Source: CAYZHM01 sp964478225 (GTDB taxonomy: Bacteria > Pseudomonadota > Alphaproteobacteria > Micavibrionales > Micavibrionaceae). From it: a stretch of DNA of 64,000 bases. The stretch lies in NCBI GenBank assembly GCA_964478225.1, contig CAYZHM010000001.1, forward strand, positions 124,001-188,000, given 5' to 3'. The notes beneath the pieces are model-generated. The model was not told the DNA's origin. It ran no database searches and saw only the letters and a list, made by a program, of their open reading frames with translations. Positions 33,750 through 42,965 of the stretch are shown here, piece after piece. Position numbers and translations under genes: made by a program. Within the stretch, counting starts at the first letter, position 1, and each line of letters opens with the position of its first letter.

Positions 33750-35191
33750 GCTTAGTGGATTTGACCATTACCGAAGCCCTTGCTGGACTTCAGGAGAAAA
33801 AATTTTCAGCCGTAGAGTTGGCGCAGGCGCATATCAACACCTCTGAAGCGCAGAAGGGTTTGAATGCCTTTGTGACTTTTACGCCTCAAAAAGCTTTGGA
33901 GATGGCGAAGGATTCAGATGCGCGTTATGCGTCGGGTGATGCGAAGCCTCTGGATGGTATTCCGCTTGCGATCAAAGATCTCTTCTGTACTAAAGGTGTG
34001 CAAACTACGGCTTCCAGTCATATTCTTGAAGGGTTTGTTCCTCCTTATGAATCCACAGTGACTTCGAAATTATTTGGCGATGGGGCGGTCATGGTTGGCA
34101 AAACGTCTTTGGATGAGTTTGCCATGGGTTCATCGAACACAACATCTTACTTTGGAAATGTGATTAATCCGTGGGGCAAAGATTTGGTACCGGGTGGATC
34201 GTCAGGCGGATCAGCGGCGGCAGTTGCTGGGCGCATGGCGATGGGCGCAACGGGAACCGATACGGGCGGATCAATCCGGCAGCCCGCGAGCTTTTGCGGG
34301 ATTGCGGGGATTAAGCCAACTTACGGGCGTTGCTCCCGGTGGGGGGTGATTGCGTTTGCGTCCTCGCTCGATCAGCCGGGGCCGATGGCTCGCACGGTTG
34401 AAGATTGCGCATTATTGCTTCAATCCATGTCGGGGCATGATCCCAAGGACAGCACTTCAGCGCATAAAGATGTCCCTGATTTTAGGGCAATCGTTTCGGC
34501 GAGTGTTAAGGGCCTGAAGGTTGGTATTCCAAAAGAATACAGCATGGACGGGATGCCGGAAGAGATTTCAAAGCTTTGGGAGCGAGGAAAGGTATGGCTT
34601 AAAGACGCGGGAGCTGAAATTATTGAGGGAATATCTTTGCCTCATACAAAGTATGCGCTGGCGACTTATTATGTGATCGCACCAGCGGAAGCATCCTCGA
34701 ATTTGGCACGATATGATGGTGTGCGTTATGGGTTGCGTGTGGATGGCGAAGATTTGACCCATCAATATGAGAACACACGTTCGGCCGGGTTTGGCGACGA
34801 GGTCAAGCGGCGGATTATGATCGGCACATATGTTTTGTCGGCCGGATATTATGATGCGTATTACATCAAAGCACAAAAAGTGCGCCGTTTGATCTCGGAA
34901 GACTTCATCAAGGCTTTTGAAAAGTGTGATGTGCTGTTGACACCGACTGCGCCGTCGGGCGCCTTTAAGATTGGCGAGAATGAAGATGATCCAATCAAAA
35001 TGTATTTGAATGATGTGTTTACAGTCCCTGCCTCTTTGGCTGGGGTTCCCTCGATGTCTGTTCCTGCTGGGCTTAGTGCCGGTGGATTGCCTTTGGGATT
35101 ACAAATTATCGGGCGTGCATGGGATGAAGAAACTGTGCTAAAATGCGGGTATGCGATTGAGAAAGCCGCGAATTTTACCGCTCGCCCTTAG
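33746..35191 (+). CDS. gatA: Asp/Glu-tRNA amidotransferase subunit A
   Basis: 481 residues. Amidase that frees ammonia from glutamine for transfer to Glu/Asp-tRNA. Seen: GIPLAIKDLFCTKGVQTTA (catalytic Lys), VPGGSSGGSAAAVAG and TGTDTGGSIRQPASFCGIAG (Ser-cisSer-Lys triad). The C-terminal end, encoding GYAIEKAANFTARP, overlaps the next gene by 41 bases. First two steps of the gatCAB set. Confidence 0.96.
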   Translation: MSLVDLTITEALAGLQEKKFSAVELAQAHINTSEAQKGLNAFVTFTPQKALEMAKDSDARYASGDAKPLDGIPLAIKDLFCTKGVQTTASSHILEGFVPPYESTVTSKLFGDGAVMVGKTSLDEFAMGSSNTTSYFGNVINPWGKDLVPGGSSGGSAAAVAGRMAMGATGTDTGGSIRQPASFCGIAGIKPTYGRCSRWGVIAFASSLDQPGPMARTVEDCALLLQSMSGHDPKDSTSAHKDVPDFRAIVSASVKGLKVGIPKEYSMDGMPEEISKLWERGKVWLKDAGAEIIEGISLPHTKYALATYYVIAPAEASSNLARYDGVRYGLRVDGEDLTHQYENTRSAGFGDEVKRRIMIGTYVLSAGYYDAYYIKAQKVRRLISEDFIKAFEKCDVLLTPTAPSGAFKIGENEDDPIKMYLNDVFTVPASLAGVPSMSVPAGLSAGGLPLGLQIIGRAWDEETVLKCGYAIEKAANFTARP

Positions 35192-35804
35192 TTTGATCTT
35201 GCTCTGTTGTGCGCTGCCTGCGGCGGCGGACGAATCCCCCGAATTTGCCCCTCTTGATTTACAGCTTTATGACCCTGCTGCGCTTCTTGGTGTTGGAGAC
35301 GTCGAAAAAGACAAGAACGGCATGATCGAGGTCTATTACAACTATTGTTTACAATCTAATACTTCACCGAATTTTGAGAGTTACATGGAGACGCAATGCG
35401 CATGTACGGCGTCCGAAATGATGGCGACTATGAGTCCGCAGCAAGTTCGGACGATGTTTGAAAAGAGTCGCAACGGTGATTTTGAATACGCACGGATGTT
35501 GCTGTTGGCGTATGTTCCCTGCATGGCACAGACGACACGTCAAAATGTTTATGACACATGTCTGCAAACTAACGGAGAAAACTTCGAACAAGGCAAGCAG
35601 CTCAAACTTTGTTCCTGCACCGCTGATTCCATGCATGATTTTGTTATGAATAGTGGTCAGGGTTTAATTCCCGGGTTTGAGCGCGATAGTTTTAGAAAAT
35701 CACAAAGTGTGGCAAACCCCTTGGGTTATATGATGATGCACGAACGGTATCAGGATAAGTATAACCATGAGTTGTATGTTTGCGGTCTGGATTTGTACGA
35801 ATAA
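35151..35804 (+). CDS. Exported Cys-containing protein between gatA and gatB
   Basis: 217 residues overlapping gatA by 41 bases in another frame. Signal peptide at about residues 8-26 (ILPLALSLILLCCALPAAA). The mature part has at least six Cys (NYCLQSN, TQCACTA, VPCMAQ, DTCLQT, LCSCTA, YVCGL), which in the periplasm could form disulfides; no known fold is recognised. Position inside the gat operon is odd for an exported protein. Confidence 0.75.
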   Translation: MRLRKPRILPLALSLILLCCALPAAADESPEFAPLDLQLYDPAALLGVGDVEKDKNGMIEVYYNYCLQSNTSPNFESYMETQCACTASEMMATMSPQQVRTMFEKSRNGDFEYARMLLLAYVPCMAQTTRQNVYDTCLQTNGENFEQGKQLKLCSCTADSMHDFVMNSGQGLIPGFERDSFRKSQSVANPLGYMMMHERYQDKYNHELYVCGLDLYE

Positions 35805-35847
35805 CAGGCGCATAGACAAATTGGATTTCGCACGTTAAAAACTCTTC

Positions 35848-37299
35848 ATGACATATACAATTCAAGGCGAAACAGGTGATTGGGAAGTTGTAATCGGCAT
35901 GGAGGTCCATGCGCAGGTCATTGCCAAGTCCAAGCTCTTTTCCGGGGCTTCCACGGCATTTGGGGCTGAGCCAAACAGCCAGGTTTCCCTCGTAGATGCG
36001 GCGATGCCGGGTATGTTGCCGGTTTTGAATAAATATGTCGTTGAGCAGGCTGTGCGCACAGGTTTGGGCCTGAACTCCGCGATCAATATGACCTCCGTGT
36101 TTGAGCGGAAGAATTACTTTTACCCTGATTTGCCTCAGGGCTATCAAATTTCTCAATTTGAGCATCCGATTGTCGGCAAAGGCGAGATTGAGATTGACCT
36201 TCCCGGTGGCGAGACCAAAGTCATTGGGATTACACGCCTGCACCTTGAGCAGGATGCAGGAAAGTCGGTGCATGACCAACATCCAACGAAATCCTATGTG
36301 GATTTGAATAGATCCGGTTGTGCGTTGATGGAGATTGTTTCGGAGCCGGATATTCGAGGGCCGGATGAAGCGGCGGCTTATTTGTCCAAGCTGCGGATGA
36401 TTTTGCAGTATCTTGAGACCTGCAACGGGAATATGGAAGAAGGTTCGATGCGGGCGGACGTGAATGTGTCCGTGCGTAAAATTGGCGGCGGGCTTGGAAC
36501 GCGGTGCGAGATTAAGAACGTTAATTCCGTCAAAGCCGTGCAGGCCGCGATTTTGTATGAGGCCGGGCGGCAGATTGAGATCATTGAGGGCGGTGGCAAG
36601 GTCGATCAGGAAACCCGTTTATGGGATCCGGACAAGGCGGAAACCCGTTCGATGCGGTCAAAAGAAGAAGCTCATGATTACCGCTATTTCCCCGACCCGG
36701 ATTTACTGCCGCTGCATCTGGAGCAAGGTTTTGTTGAGAAGATCAAGCAGACGTTACCAGAGCTGCCCGACCAGAAAAAGCACCGATTTATGAGTGATTT
36801 TGGATTGTCGGCGTATGATGCGAGCGTTTTGATTTCGGAGCGGGCACGGGCGGATTATTTTGAAGTCGTTGCCAAGGGCCGGGATGCGAAGATGGCGGCA
36901 AATTGGGTTTTGAATGAATTGCTTGGCGCGCTGAATAAAGAGAATAAGGAGATTACCGCCTCCCCTATCGCGGCGACGCAGCTCGGGGCGCTGATTGATC
37001 TGATTTCCGACAACACGATTTCAGGCAAAATTGCCAAGGACGTGTTTGCCGAGATGTATCAAAGCTCGAAAGATCCGGGCGCAATTGTTGAAGAAAAGGG
37101 ATTGAAGCAGGTTACGGATACCGGCGCGATTGAGGCGATTGTTGATGAGGTGATTGCCGAGAACCCTGATAACGTCGCGGCGTATAAAGGCGGCAAGCAA
37201 CAATTGTTTGGCTTCTTCGTGGGTCAGGTGATGAAAAAATCGCAGGGTAAGGCGAACCCGGGTGTTGTGAATGAGTTGTTGAAGAAGAAGTTGGGCTAG
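35848..37299 (+). CDS. gatB: Asp/Glu-tRNA amidotransferase subunit B
   Basis: 483 residues. Kinase-like subunit that phosphorylates the misacylated tRNA. Seen: WEVVIGMEVHAQV, FYPDLPQGYQISQFEHPI, HLEQDAGKSVHD, DLNRSGCALMEIVSEPDI, MRADVNVSVRKIG, EIKNVNSVKAVQAAI, TRSMRSKEEAHDYRYFPDPD and the C-terminal YqeY-like domain. Completes gatCAB. The Shine-Dalgarno is weak, as the gene follows the exported-protein gene by 43 bases. Confidence 0.96.
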   Translation: MTYTIQGETGDWEVVIGMEVHAQVIAKSKLFSGASTAFGAEPNSQVSLVDAAMPGMLPVLNKYVVEQAVRTGLGLNSAINMTSVFERKNYFYPDLPQGYQISQFEHPIVGKGEIEIDLPGGETKVIGITRLHLEQDAGKSVHDQHPTKSYVDLNRSGCALMEIVSEPDIRGPDEAAAYLSKLRMILQYLETCNGNMEEGSMRADVNVSVRKIGGGLGTRCEIKNVNSVKAVQAAILYEAGRQIEIIEGGGKVDQETRLWDPDKAETRSMRSKEEAHDYRYFPDPDLLPLHLEQGFVEKIKQTLPELPDQKKHRFMSDFGLSAYDASVLISERARADYFEVVAKGRDAKMAANWVLNELLGALNKENKEITASPIAATQLGALIDLISDNTISGKIAKDVFAEMYQSSKDPGAIVEEKGLKQVTDTGAIEAIVDEVIAENPDNVAAYKGGKQQLFGFFVGQVMKKSQGKANPGVVNELLKKKLG

Positions 37300-37301
37300 A
37301 T

Positions 37302-37823
37302 ATGCCGCGCATAAAACTTACAGAGCATTCTTCGGATAATCCTGAGACTCAGGCTGTTTTTGATGAAATTATTGAGCGTGCAGGACGTGTGCCTGCTGCA
37401 TACCGCGCTTTTGCACGTTATCCGTATATTGTGCAAGCAAACTGGAACCGAACAAAAAACATTTTAGGCCAAGGCAATCTCTCACTGATTACCAAAGAAG
37501 CAATTGCTACGCGGGTTTCGCGTGTAAATGGCTGTCATTTTTGTGTCAATATTCATCGCGGTAATCTTGAAAATCTTGGCGTTGAGAAATCTGAAATCGA
37601 CGCGATAGAGTCAGGAAGGGTTTCTGATAAAAAACTTTCTTTCGTATTAAAATTTGTTGGCACGGCTACAAAACAACCTGAAAAACTCAAAGATTCTGAC
37701 TTTGAGAAATTAAAGGATTTTGACTATTCGGAAGAAGATATTCTTGAAATTCTCACTGTCATGGAGATGTATACGGGCTACAATAAAATTATTGTGGCTC
37801 TTGATTTACAGCCTGAGGACTAA
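37302..37823 (+). CDS. AhpD/CMD-like carboxymuconolactone decarboxylase family protein
   Basis: 173 residues. The all-helical core has NGCHFCVNIHRGNLENLG with a Cys-x-x-Cys, as in AhpD-type peroxidase-linked proteins. Preceded by SLITKEAIATRVSRV. Starts 2 bases after gatB and ends 4 bases inside the convergent MFS gene. Oxidative-stress role is inferred from the family. Confidence 0.8.
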   Translation: MPRIKLTEHSSDNPETQAVFDEIIERAGRVPAAYRAFARYPYIVQANWNRTKNILGQGNLSLITKEAIATRVSRVNGCHFCVNIHRGNLENLGVEKSEIDAIESGRVSDKKLSFVLKFVGTATKQPEKLKDSDFEKLKDFDYSEEDILEILTVMEMYTGYNKIIVALDLQPED

Positions 37824-39067
37824 CGCTCGACAAAATCGAGGTTTTTATCGAACGTCTCGTGCAGGGTGAGGACGGAGACAAAGGCCAATATGATCGTGAC
37901 GGCGATCACGGCGACGCCGGCGCCGGTAACGCCCAAGGTTGGAATTAGGAAATGGAAACCTGCGGTCATCGGGATGGTCAGGCCGCGCACCATATTCGGG
38001 ACGGTCGTGGCGGCGGTGGCACGGATGTTGGTGCCGAATTGCTCCGCCCCGATTTGAATAAACATCGCCCAGTAGCCGCAGCCGAGGCCCATGAGGAAGC
38101 AGAGCATGTAATAGACATGCAGCGTTTTACCGGGCAGCAGGATGTACAGCGCGATGGCGGCGACCATTACCCCCAGCATGATCATGACGGATTGGCGCCG
38201 GCTTTGCAGCAGTTGGCTTAAGGTGCCGCTGATAATATCGCCCACGAGAAGGCCGGAGTAACAAAACAGAACAGCAAGGCCTGCGGTGGGGATTTCGCTC
38301 ATACCGAAATCTTTGGCGAATTCCGGGGTAAAGGTGATGAACAGGCCTACAACGCCCCAGATCGGAGCGCCGATGATGATGGTTTTGAGGTAACGCATGA
38401 TGCGGTCGCGCGTCGAGAACAACATCAGGAAATTGCCGCGTTTGACCTTCTTTTTTGACTTTACCTCTTGATACAAACCGGATTCTTTAAGGCGCATGCG
38501 CATAATCAGCAAGGTTAAGCCCATCAGGCCGCCAACCATGTAGGCCGTGCGCCAGTCGGCATAATCGGCTATCAGGGCGGCGAGGACGGCGCCGATCATT
38601 CCTACGGAAGCGATAAAGGTTGTGCCCATACCGCGCCAGTTTTTTGGGAAGAGTTCGGAGGCCAGCGTCACCCCTGCCCCCAGTTCACCCGCGAGGCCGA
38701 CGCCAGCAATAAGGCGCAGGACGGCGTATTGATTGACATCGGTGACGAAGCCATTGGCAATGTTCGCAACGGAATAGAGCAGAATTGAGCCGAAGAGAAC
38801 CGAGACGCGTCCCATCTTATCGCCCCATACGCCCCACAAAATACCGCCGATCAACAAGCCCGCCATTTGCGCATTGATGAGAAGAATCCCCTTCGAGAGC
38901 AGTTCATCGCCCTCAAGGCCGAGATCTTTGAGGCTGGAAATACGAACAATGCTGAACAGGAGTAGATCGAAAATATCGACCATATAACCAAGCGCCGCGA
39001 CGATGATGGTGAGCTTGGTGGCAGCATCAATTGTTGCCAAATCCTTTTTCAGCTTTTTAACGGGCAT
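37820..39067 (-). CDS. MFS transporter
   Basis: 415 residues, 12 predicted membrane helices. Seen: GYMVDIFDLLLFSIVR early, GVWGDKMGRVSVLFGS (the G-x3-D-R-x-G-R loop of MFS after helix 2), and ELGAGVTLASELFPKNWRGM typical of sugar/organic-acid H+ symporters. The start overlaps the SRPBCC stop (TAATG), so the two genes are coupled. Substrate not known. Confidence 0.88.
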   Translation of the reverse strand: MPVKKLKKDLATIDAATKLTIIVAALGYMVDIFDLLLFSIVRISSLKDLGLEGDELLSKGILLINAQMAGLLIGGILWGVWGDKMGRVSVLFGSILLYSVANIANGFVTDVNQYAVLRLIAGVGLAGELGAGVTLASELFPKNWRGMGTTFIASVGMIGAVLAALIADYADWRTAYMVGGLMGLTLLIMRMRLKESGLYQEVKSKKKVKRGNFLMLFSTRDRIMRYLKTIIIGAPIWGVVGLFITFTPEFAKDFGMSEIPTAGLAVLFCYSGLLVGDIISGTLSQLLQSRRQSVMIMLGVMVAAIALYILLPGKTLHVYYMLCFLMGLGCGYWAMFIQIGAEQFGTNIRATAATTVPNMVRGLTIPMTAGFHFLIPTLGVTGAGVAVIAVTIILAFVSVLTLHETFDKNLDFVER

Positions 39068-39621
39068 TATTTTTCTACGATTTGCTTAATATTTGTCAGG
39101 CCTTCGTTGAACTGATTTGTAATCATGCCCTCACAATTCATGACAATCCCCATGACTTTGCCCCAATATCCCGCTTTTCCTGTCATGCGCCAGGTTACAA
39201 GGGTTTTTCCGCCTTTGATGGATTCAAAGTTGAATTCAGAGATGCTTGTTCCGGCCATGGGTTTTATAAAATCAAGTTGATATTTTATAAGCTTGTGAGG
39301 GACGGCTTCGATAATTTTCATGCTGCCCTCGCCCACATTGCCGTTACCCTTCCAAGTCATTTCGGCCCCCAAACCGGCGCGCGGCCCTTTGAAGATGTTC
39401 TCGGCGTTTGGATCAAGCTTGGCCCACGGCGACCATTCTTGCCAGCGGTTCAGATTAATGACCTGGAGGTAGACCGCACGGCGCGAAGCGTTCATTTCCA
39501 TGGAACTTTCATAGCTGAACTCATCAGACTTCATCGCAGCGGCAATGAGAATGACGAGTATGATGGCGGCAAGGCCGCCGGCTGCGTATTTCAGATATTT
39601 TTTTACTTGTACTTTTTTCAT
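39067..39621 (-). CDS. Membrane-anchored SRPBCC-fold protein
   Basis: 184 residues. One N-terminal membrane helix (about residues 13-30), then a SRPBCC (START/polyketide-cyclase type) domain: RRAVYLQVINLNRWQEWSPW, then a strand pair and TLVTWRMTGKAGYWGKVMG, with a final helix. Such domains bind hydrophobic ligands. Second gene of the lactonase-like/SRPBCC/MFS unit. Confidence 0.8.
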   Translation of the reverse strand: MKKVQVKKYLKYAAGGLAAIILVILIAAAMKSDEFSYESSMEMNASRRAVYLQVINLNRWQEWSPWAKLDPNAENIFKGPRAGLGAEMTWKGNGNVGEGSMKIIEAVPHKLIKYQLDFIKPMAGTSISEFNFESIKGGKTLVTWRMTGKAGYWGKVMGIVMNCEGMITNQFNEGLTNIKQIVEK

Positions 39622-39630
39622 AGTTTTTCC

Positions 39631-40476
39631 TTAGTCCAGATATGCTGGTGGGGTTGGCATTGATTTGAAATCTTCGGGGTCGTGCTGGATTATGAAGCGC
39701 GCCTTTGTTTCATCAATTTTTTCTTTCATTTTTGCAAATGAAGCGAGGGTTTCTTCGCGGCTGGTGTTGAAATCAGGTAAGCGGCCGTTCTCCATGTTTT
39801 CGTGGAAGTGATAAAGATCGCCGGAAAGAATGATTGTGCCGCTGTTTTTCAAATTCACTTGAAGAGATGAATGGCCGGGCGTGTGGCCTGGCATTGAAAG
39901 CATAATCACCGATCCATCACCAAAGACATCATAGTCGCCGGATACTTTGGTTACGCTTGTGCCGGCTGCCCAGTTTTCGAGAGGCGCTTTATCAAAACCT
40001 TCCGCCGCTGTTTCGCCAGAAAACAAAAGATTATAATCTTTTTCCCCGATTAAGAGATTGGCACCTTTGAAATTAGCGGCCTGGCCGATGTGGTCAAAGT
40101 GGACATGGCTGATGCCTATCTTTTTGATGTTCTCGGGCTTTACATCTATGCCAGCAAGAAGTTCGACCAGAGGCGTTTGCAGCGATGGTAAAAAGGCTCC
40201 ATTTTTACGTTCTTCTTCAGTTTTTCCGATTAAAGCCGTAGGCAAGCCAGTATCCCAAAGCATGTATTCATTGCGATGCTGGATTAAATAACAGGAATCG
40301 CTGAGGTCCTTGGTTTGGCCAGCGTAGGAATCAGTGTCGTCCATCACATTCAGGTCAAGAACCTTGATGTCCCCACAATTAAAGGTATAGAGACGTAAAG
40401 CGCTTTCTTCTGCTCTTGCGGGCAGAATAAAAATCAGTGACAGAAGTACACTCAAAGTCAGGTTATTGAGACGCAT
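39631..40476 (-). CDS. Exported metallo-beta-lactamase-fold lactonase-like hydrolase
   Basis: 281 residues. Signal peptide about residues 1-22 (LTLSVLLSLIFILPARA). Zinc site: ISHVHFDHIGQAANFKG (HxHxDH), GHTPGHSSLQV and LSGDLYHFHENM with the bridging Asp, and a distal IIQHDPEDF His. The layout resembles N-acyl homoserine lactonases of the MBL fold, which suggests a quorum-quenching or lactone hydrolase, but the substrate is not proven. Confidence 0.82.
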   Translation of the reverse strand: MRLNNLTLSVLLSLIFILPARAEESALRLYTFNCGDIKVLDLNVMDDTDSYAGQTKDLSDSCYLIQHRNEYMLWDTGLPTALIGKTEEERKNGAFLPSLQTPLVELLAGIDVKPENIKKIGISHVHFDHIGQAANFKGANLLIGEKDYNLLFSGETAAEGFDKAPLENWAAGTSVTKVSGDYDVFGDGSVIMLSMPGHTPGHSSLQVNLKNSGTIILSGDLYHFHENMENGRLPDFNTSREETLASFAKMKEKIDETKARFIIQHDPEDFKSMPTPPAYLD

Positions 40477-40588
40477 AGTATGCCTTTCCTTGTTTTTCTT
40501 GGATTTTAGGCAGGTTTTCGTTGAATCGCAAGGGATGCATCTTGCCTTTGACGTGGGGGTATTGTTCTGATAAAGCTAGTTTTTCTAA

Positions 40589-40680
40589 GGTGACGTGGCC
40601 GAGAGGCTGAAGGCAACGGTTTGCTAAATCGTCATACATGGCAACATGTATCGAGGGTTCGAATCCCTCCGTCACCGCCA
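40589..40680 (+). tRNA. tRNA-Ser (GCT anticodon)
   Basis: 92 bases with an encoded CCA. Acceptor GGTGACG pairs with CGTCACC, the anticodon stem ACGGT/ATCGT carries loop TTGCTAA with GCT at 40623-40625, and a long variable arm (ATACATGGCAACATGTAT) marks a class II serine tRNA; the T-arm holds GGTTCGAATCC. Its 3' end abuts the genomic island, so it may be the insertion site. Confidence 0.97.
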
Positions 40681-41148
40681 TTTCTATTACTCGAAAATGC
40701 CCAAAGTGATTTTACCCCCTCACAAATCCCCATGTGATGCATGGTTCAGGGGCGTTTTGTGTGTACCGCACCCTGCGGACGGATTTGCCGTTATTTTCGC
40801 GCGGATGCTCTGAATGGGCAGATATGCTCTTTTTGGTGTGTACTTGATAAACTCGGTAAGTACACAGCCACAAGCTGATTTGATTCATATTTTTCGCCGT
40901 ACATTTTTAACCGCCGTCAGCGGTATCGTTTTTGAGCAGGCCGAACAGCGTTTGCGTGAATAAAAGGGTTTCTGCGTAATCAACGGCGATTGTGGCTCTC
41001 TGCGCCGGACCGTACCATGGACGTATAGATCGACATCCGCCCATAGAGCCGAAAATCCTTATAAATCTGCTCTTTTCGCGCTTATCAACTGGACTTCGCG
41101 CGGTACCGAAGCATTCATGTCGAACCTTAAGAAAGAGAGGCATTCGAC
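40681..41148. other. 468-bp non-coding left end of the island
   Basis: No convincing gene on either strand. The minus-strand frame from 41260 has unlikely composition and overlaps the DUF2924 gene. The region holds two GTGTGTAC copies and the dyad at 40838-40865. An AGAGAGG lies before 41149. The promoter for the recombinase operon and recombinase binding sites would be expected here. Confidence 0.5.
40838..40865. promoter_or_regulatory. Inverted repeat GTGTACTT-N12-AAGTACAC
   Basis: Perfect 8-bp arms at 40838-40845 and 40858-40865 with a 12-base spacer, in the non-coding left end of the island. Candidate binding site for the recombinase or the HTH protein; function is inferred. Confidence 0.4.
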
Positions 41149-41619
41149 ATGAGCAATAAAATGACAGCTTCAAACATGATTGGGCGCATCGCGGGTCTGC
41201 CGGACATGACGGCCACGGAGCTGAAGGCGTTGTGGCAGAGCCTTTACGCCAAAGAGCCACCGCCCTTCAACAAGACGTATTTCGTCAAACGGCTGGCCTA
41301 CCGGATTCAGGAGCTGGAATACGGCGTGGACAGCCGCCCGCTGGAACGCCAGCTCGAAGCCCATGCCCGTCAGCAGATGGATATGCAGGGAAAGCCCAAG
41401 CGTAAAAGCAAACGTCAAACCCGTGACGCCCCAATCTCTGGCACACGGCTGATGCGAGAATACCAGGGTGAAGAGCATGTCGTGACGGTGTTGCCGCATG
41501 GCTTCGATTATCGCGGCCAGCGGTTTAAAAGCCTTTCCCGTATCGCCCGTACCATTACAGGAAAACAATGGTCGGGGCCTGTGTTCTTCGGCCTGCGCAG
41601 CGCGGGAGGAAAACGATGA
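41149..41619 (+). CDS. DUF2924 domain protein
   Basis: 156 residues, basic. Seen: LKALWQSLYAKEPPPFNKTY, FVKRLAYRIQELEYG, then GTRLMREYQGEEHVVTVLPH and FDYRGQRFKSLSRIARTITG, the usual DUF2924 order, ending in TGKQWSGPVFFGLR. This family very often precedes a large serine recombinase in alphaproteobacteria, as here (ATGA overlap). Its job is not known; a recombination helper is likely from context. Confidence 0.88.
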   Translation: MSNKMTASNMIGRIAGLPDMTATELKALWQSLYAKEPPPFNKTYFVKRLAYRIQELEYGVDSRPLERQLEAHARQQMDMQGKPKRKSKRQTRDAPISGTRLMREYQGEEHVVTVLPHGFDYRGQRFKSLSRIARTITGKQWSGPVFFGLRSAGGKR

Positions 41620-42965
41620 ACTCGCCCGTCAAACAAAAAATCCGCTGCGCGGTTTATACCCGCAAATCCCATGAGGAAGGGCTGGAACAGGAATTCAATT
41701 CACTGGATGCGCAGCGCGAGGCAGCGGAAGCTTATATCACGGCGCAGCGTCATGAAGGCTGGATGCTCTATCCCGACCGTTTTGATGATGGCGGGTTCAC
41801 GGGTGGGAATATCGAACGCCCCGCTCTCAAGCGCCTGATGGCGGATATTGAGGCAGGCAAGATCGATGTAGTTGTGGTTTACAAGATTGATCGTCTGACG
41901 CGATCACTTGCGGATTTTTCAAAGCTGATTGAGATTTTTGAAAAATACCATGTCAGTTTTGTATCCGTAACACAGCAGTTTAACACCACCACATCAATGG
42001 GACGGCTGGTGTTGAACGTCCTTCTTTCCTTCGCGCAGTTCGAGCGTGAGGTCACGGGCGAGCGCATCCGCGACAAGCTGGCTGCCAGCAAACGTAAGGG
42101 CATGTGGATGGGCGGTGTGCCGCCGATGGGGTATAATGTCGATAATCGCAAGCTCGTCATCGACCCACCGCAGGCGGAAATCATCCGTTTTATCTTCGCG
42201 CGGTTTCTGGCCACGCGCTCTGTGACCACCGTTGCGCTCGAAACCCGCGAACACGATTACCGCACCAAGACCCATACCAGCCGTCGGGGCAATACCCGCG
42301 AAGGTCACCTTCTGAACAAGGCTATCATCTATCGGATTATCACCAATCCCGTCTATACCGGGATCATCACGCACAAAGGTGCATGGCACCAGGGTCAGCA
42401 CGAGCCGCTCATCAGCCGCGAGCTGTGGGATAAGGTGCAAGCCATTCTGAAAGAAAGCCCGCATATGCGCGGTGGCGAGCTGCGCCGGAAGAAGATGTCG
42501 GCCCCCCTACGCAATCTCTTGCGCTGCGGCGGCGGATGCGCATCCGGTATGACCATGACGGCCACGACCCGCAACGGGCGTGAATACCGCTATTACGTGC
42601 CGACGAATTATTTCAAGAAAGCCTGCCTTGACTGTCCTGTCCGCAGTCTTGGCGCGGGCGAGCTGGAGGAAGCTGTCATCCGGCAGTTGCAGGGTATTTT
42701 CACGGCACCAGAAGTAATCGGAGAAACCTGGAAACAGGCGCAGGAACAGCAGCCAGACATTACCCTACCAGAAGTGCGCGCACAGCTCGGCAATATCCTT
42801 GAGATCTGGCAGGAATTTTTTCCGGCAGAGCAGACGCGCCTGATCCGCCAGATTGTGCGTGAGATCGTCGTCAGCGAAGATGGCATGAAGATTTATCTAC
42901 ACAGCCGGGATTTAAGCGCGCTGGTTCAGCCTGCCTTGAGCAAAACTTTGGAGGCCGCAGAATGA
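41616..42965 (+). CDS. Large serine recombinase
   Basis: 449 residues from the ATG at 41616, with GGAGG upstream. Seen: resolvase-type catalytic domain with CAVYTRKSHEEGLEQEFNSL (catalytic Ser near residue 14), then KIDVVVVYKIDRLTRSLADF and FEREVTGERIRDKLAAS; recombinase domain with PMGYNVDNRKLVIDP and IYRIITNPVYTGII; a zinc ribbon (LRCGGGCASGM and ACLDCPVR) and a C-terminal tail. Such enzymes drive integration and excision of islands. Operon with the gene behind it by a 4-base overlap. Confidence 0.92.
   Translation: MNSPVKQKIRCAVYTRKSHEEGLEQEFNSLDAQREAAEAYITAQRHEGWMLYPDRFDDGGFTGGNIERPALKRLMADIEAGKIDVVVVYKIDRLTRSLADFSKLIEIFEKYHVSFVSVTQQFNTTTSMGRLVLNVLLSFAQFEREVTGERIRDKLAASKRKGMWMGGVPPMGYNVDNRKLVIDPPQAEIIRFIFARFLATRSVTTVALETREHDYRTKTHTSRRGNTREGHLLNKAIIYRIITNPVYTGIITHKGAWHQGQHEPLISRELWDKVQAILKESPHMRGGELRRKKMSAPLRNLLRCGGGCASGMTMTATTRNGREYRYYVPTNYFKKACLDCPVRSLGAGELEEAVIRQLQGIFTAPEVIGETWKQAQEQQPDITLPEVRAQLGNILEIWQEFFPAEQTRLIRQIVREIVVSEDGMKIYLHSRDLSALVQPALSKTLEAAE

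Noticed and set aside
40463..40681. 72-codon minus-strand frame starting MAVTEGFEPSIHV
   Set aside because: It is the antisense of tRNA-Ser; this peptide is a well-known artefact of translating the tRNA complement.
40907..41260. 117-codon minus-strand frame at the left end of the island
   Set aside because: Overlaps the DUF2924 gene start; rich in Cys, Ser and Arg without any pattern; judged non-coding.
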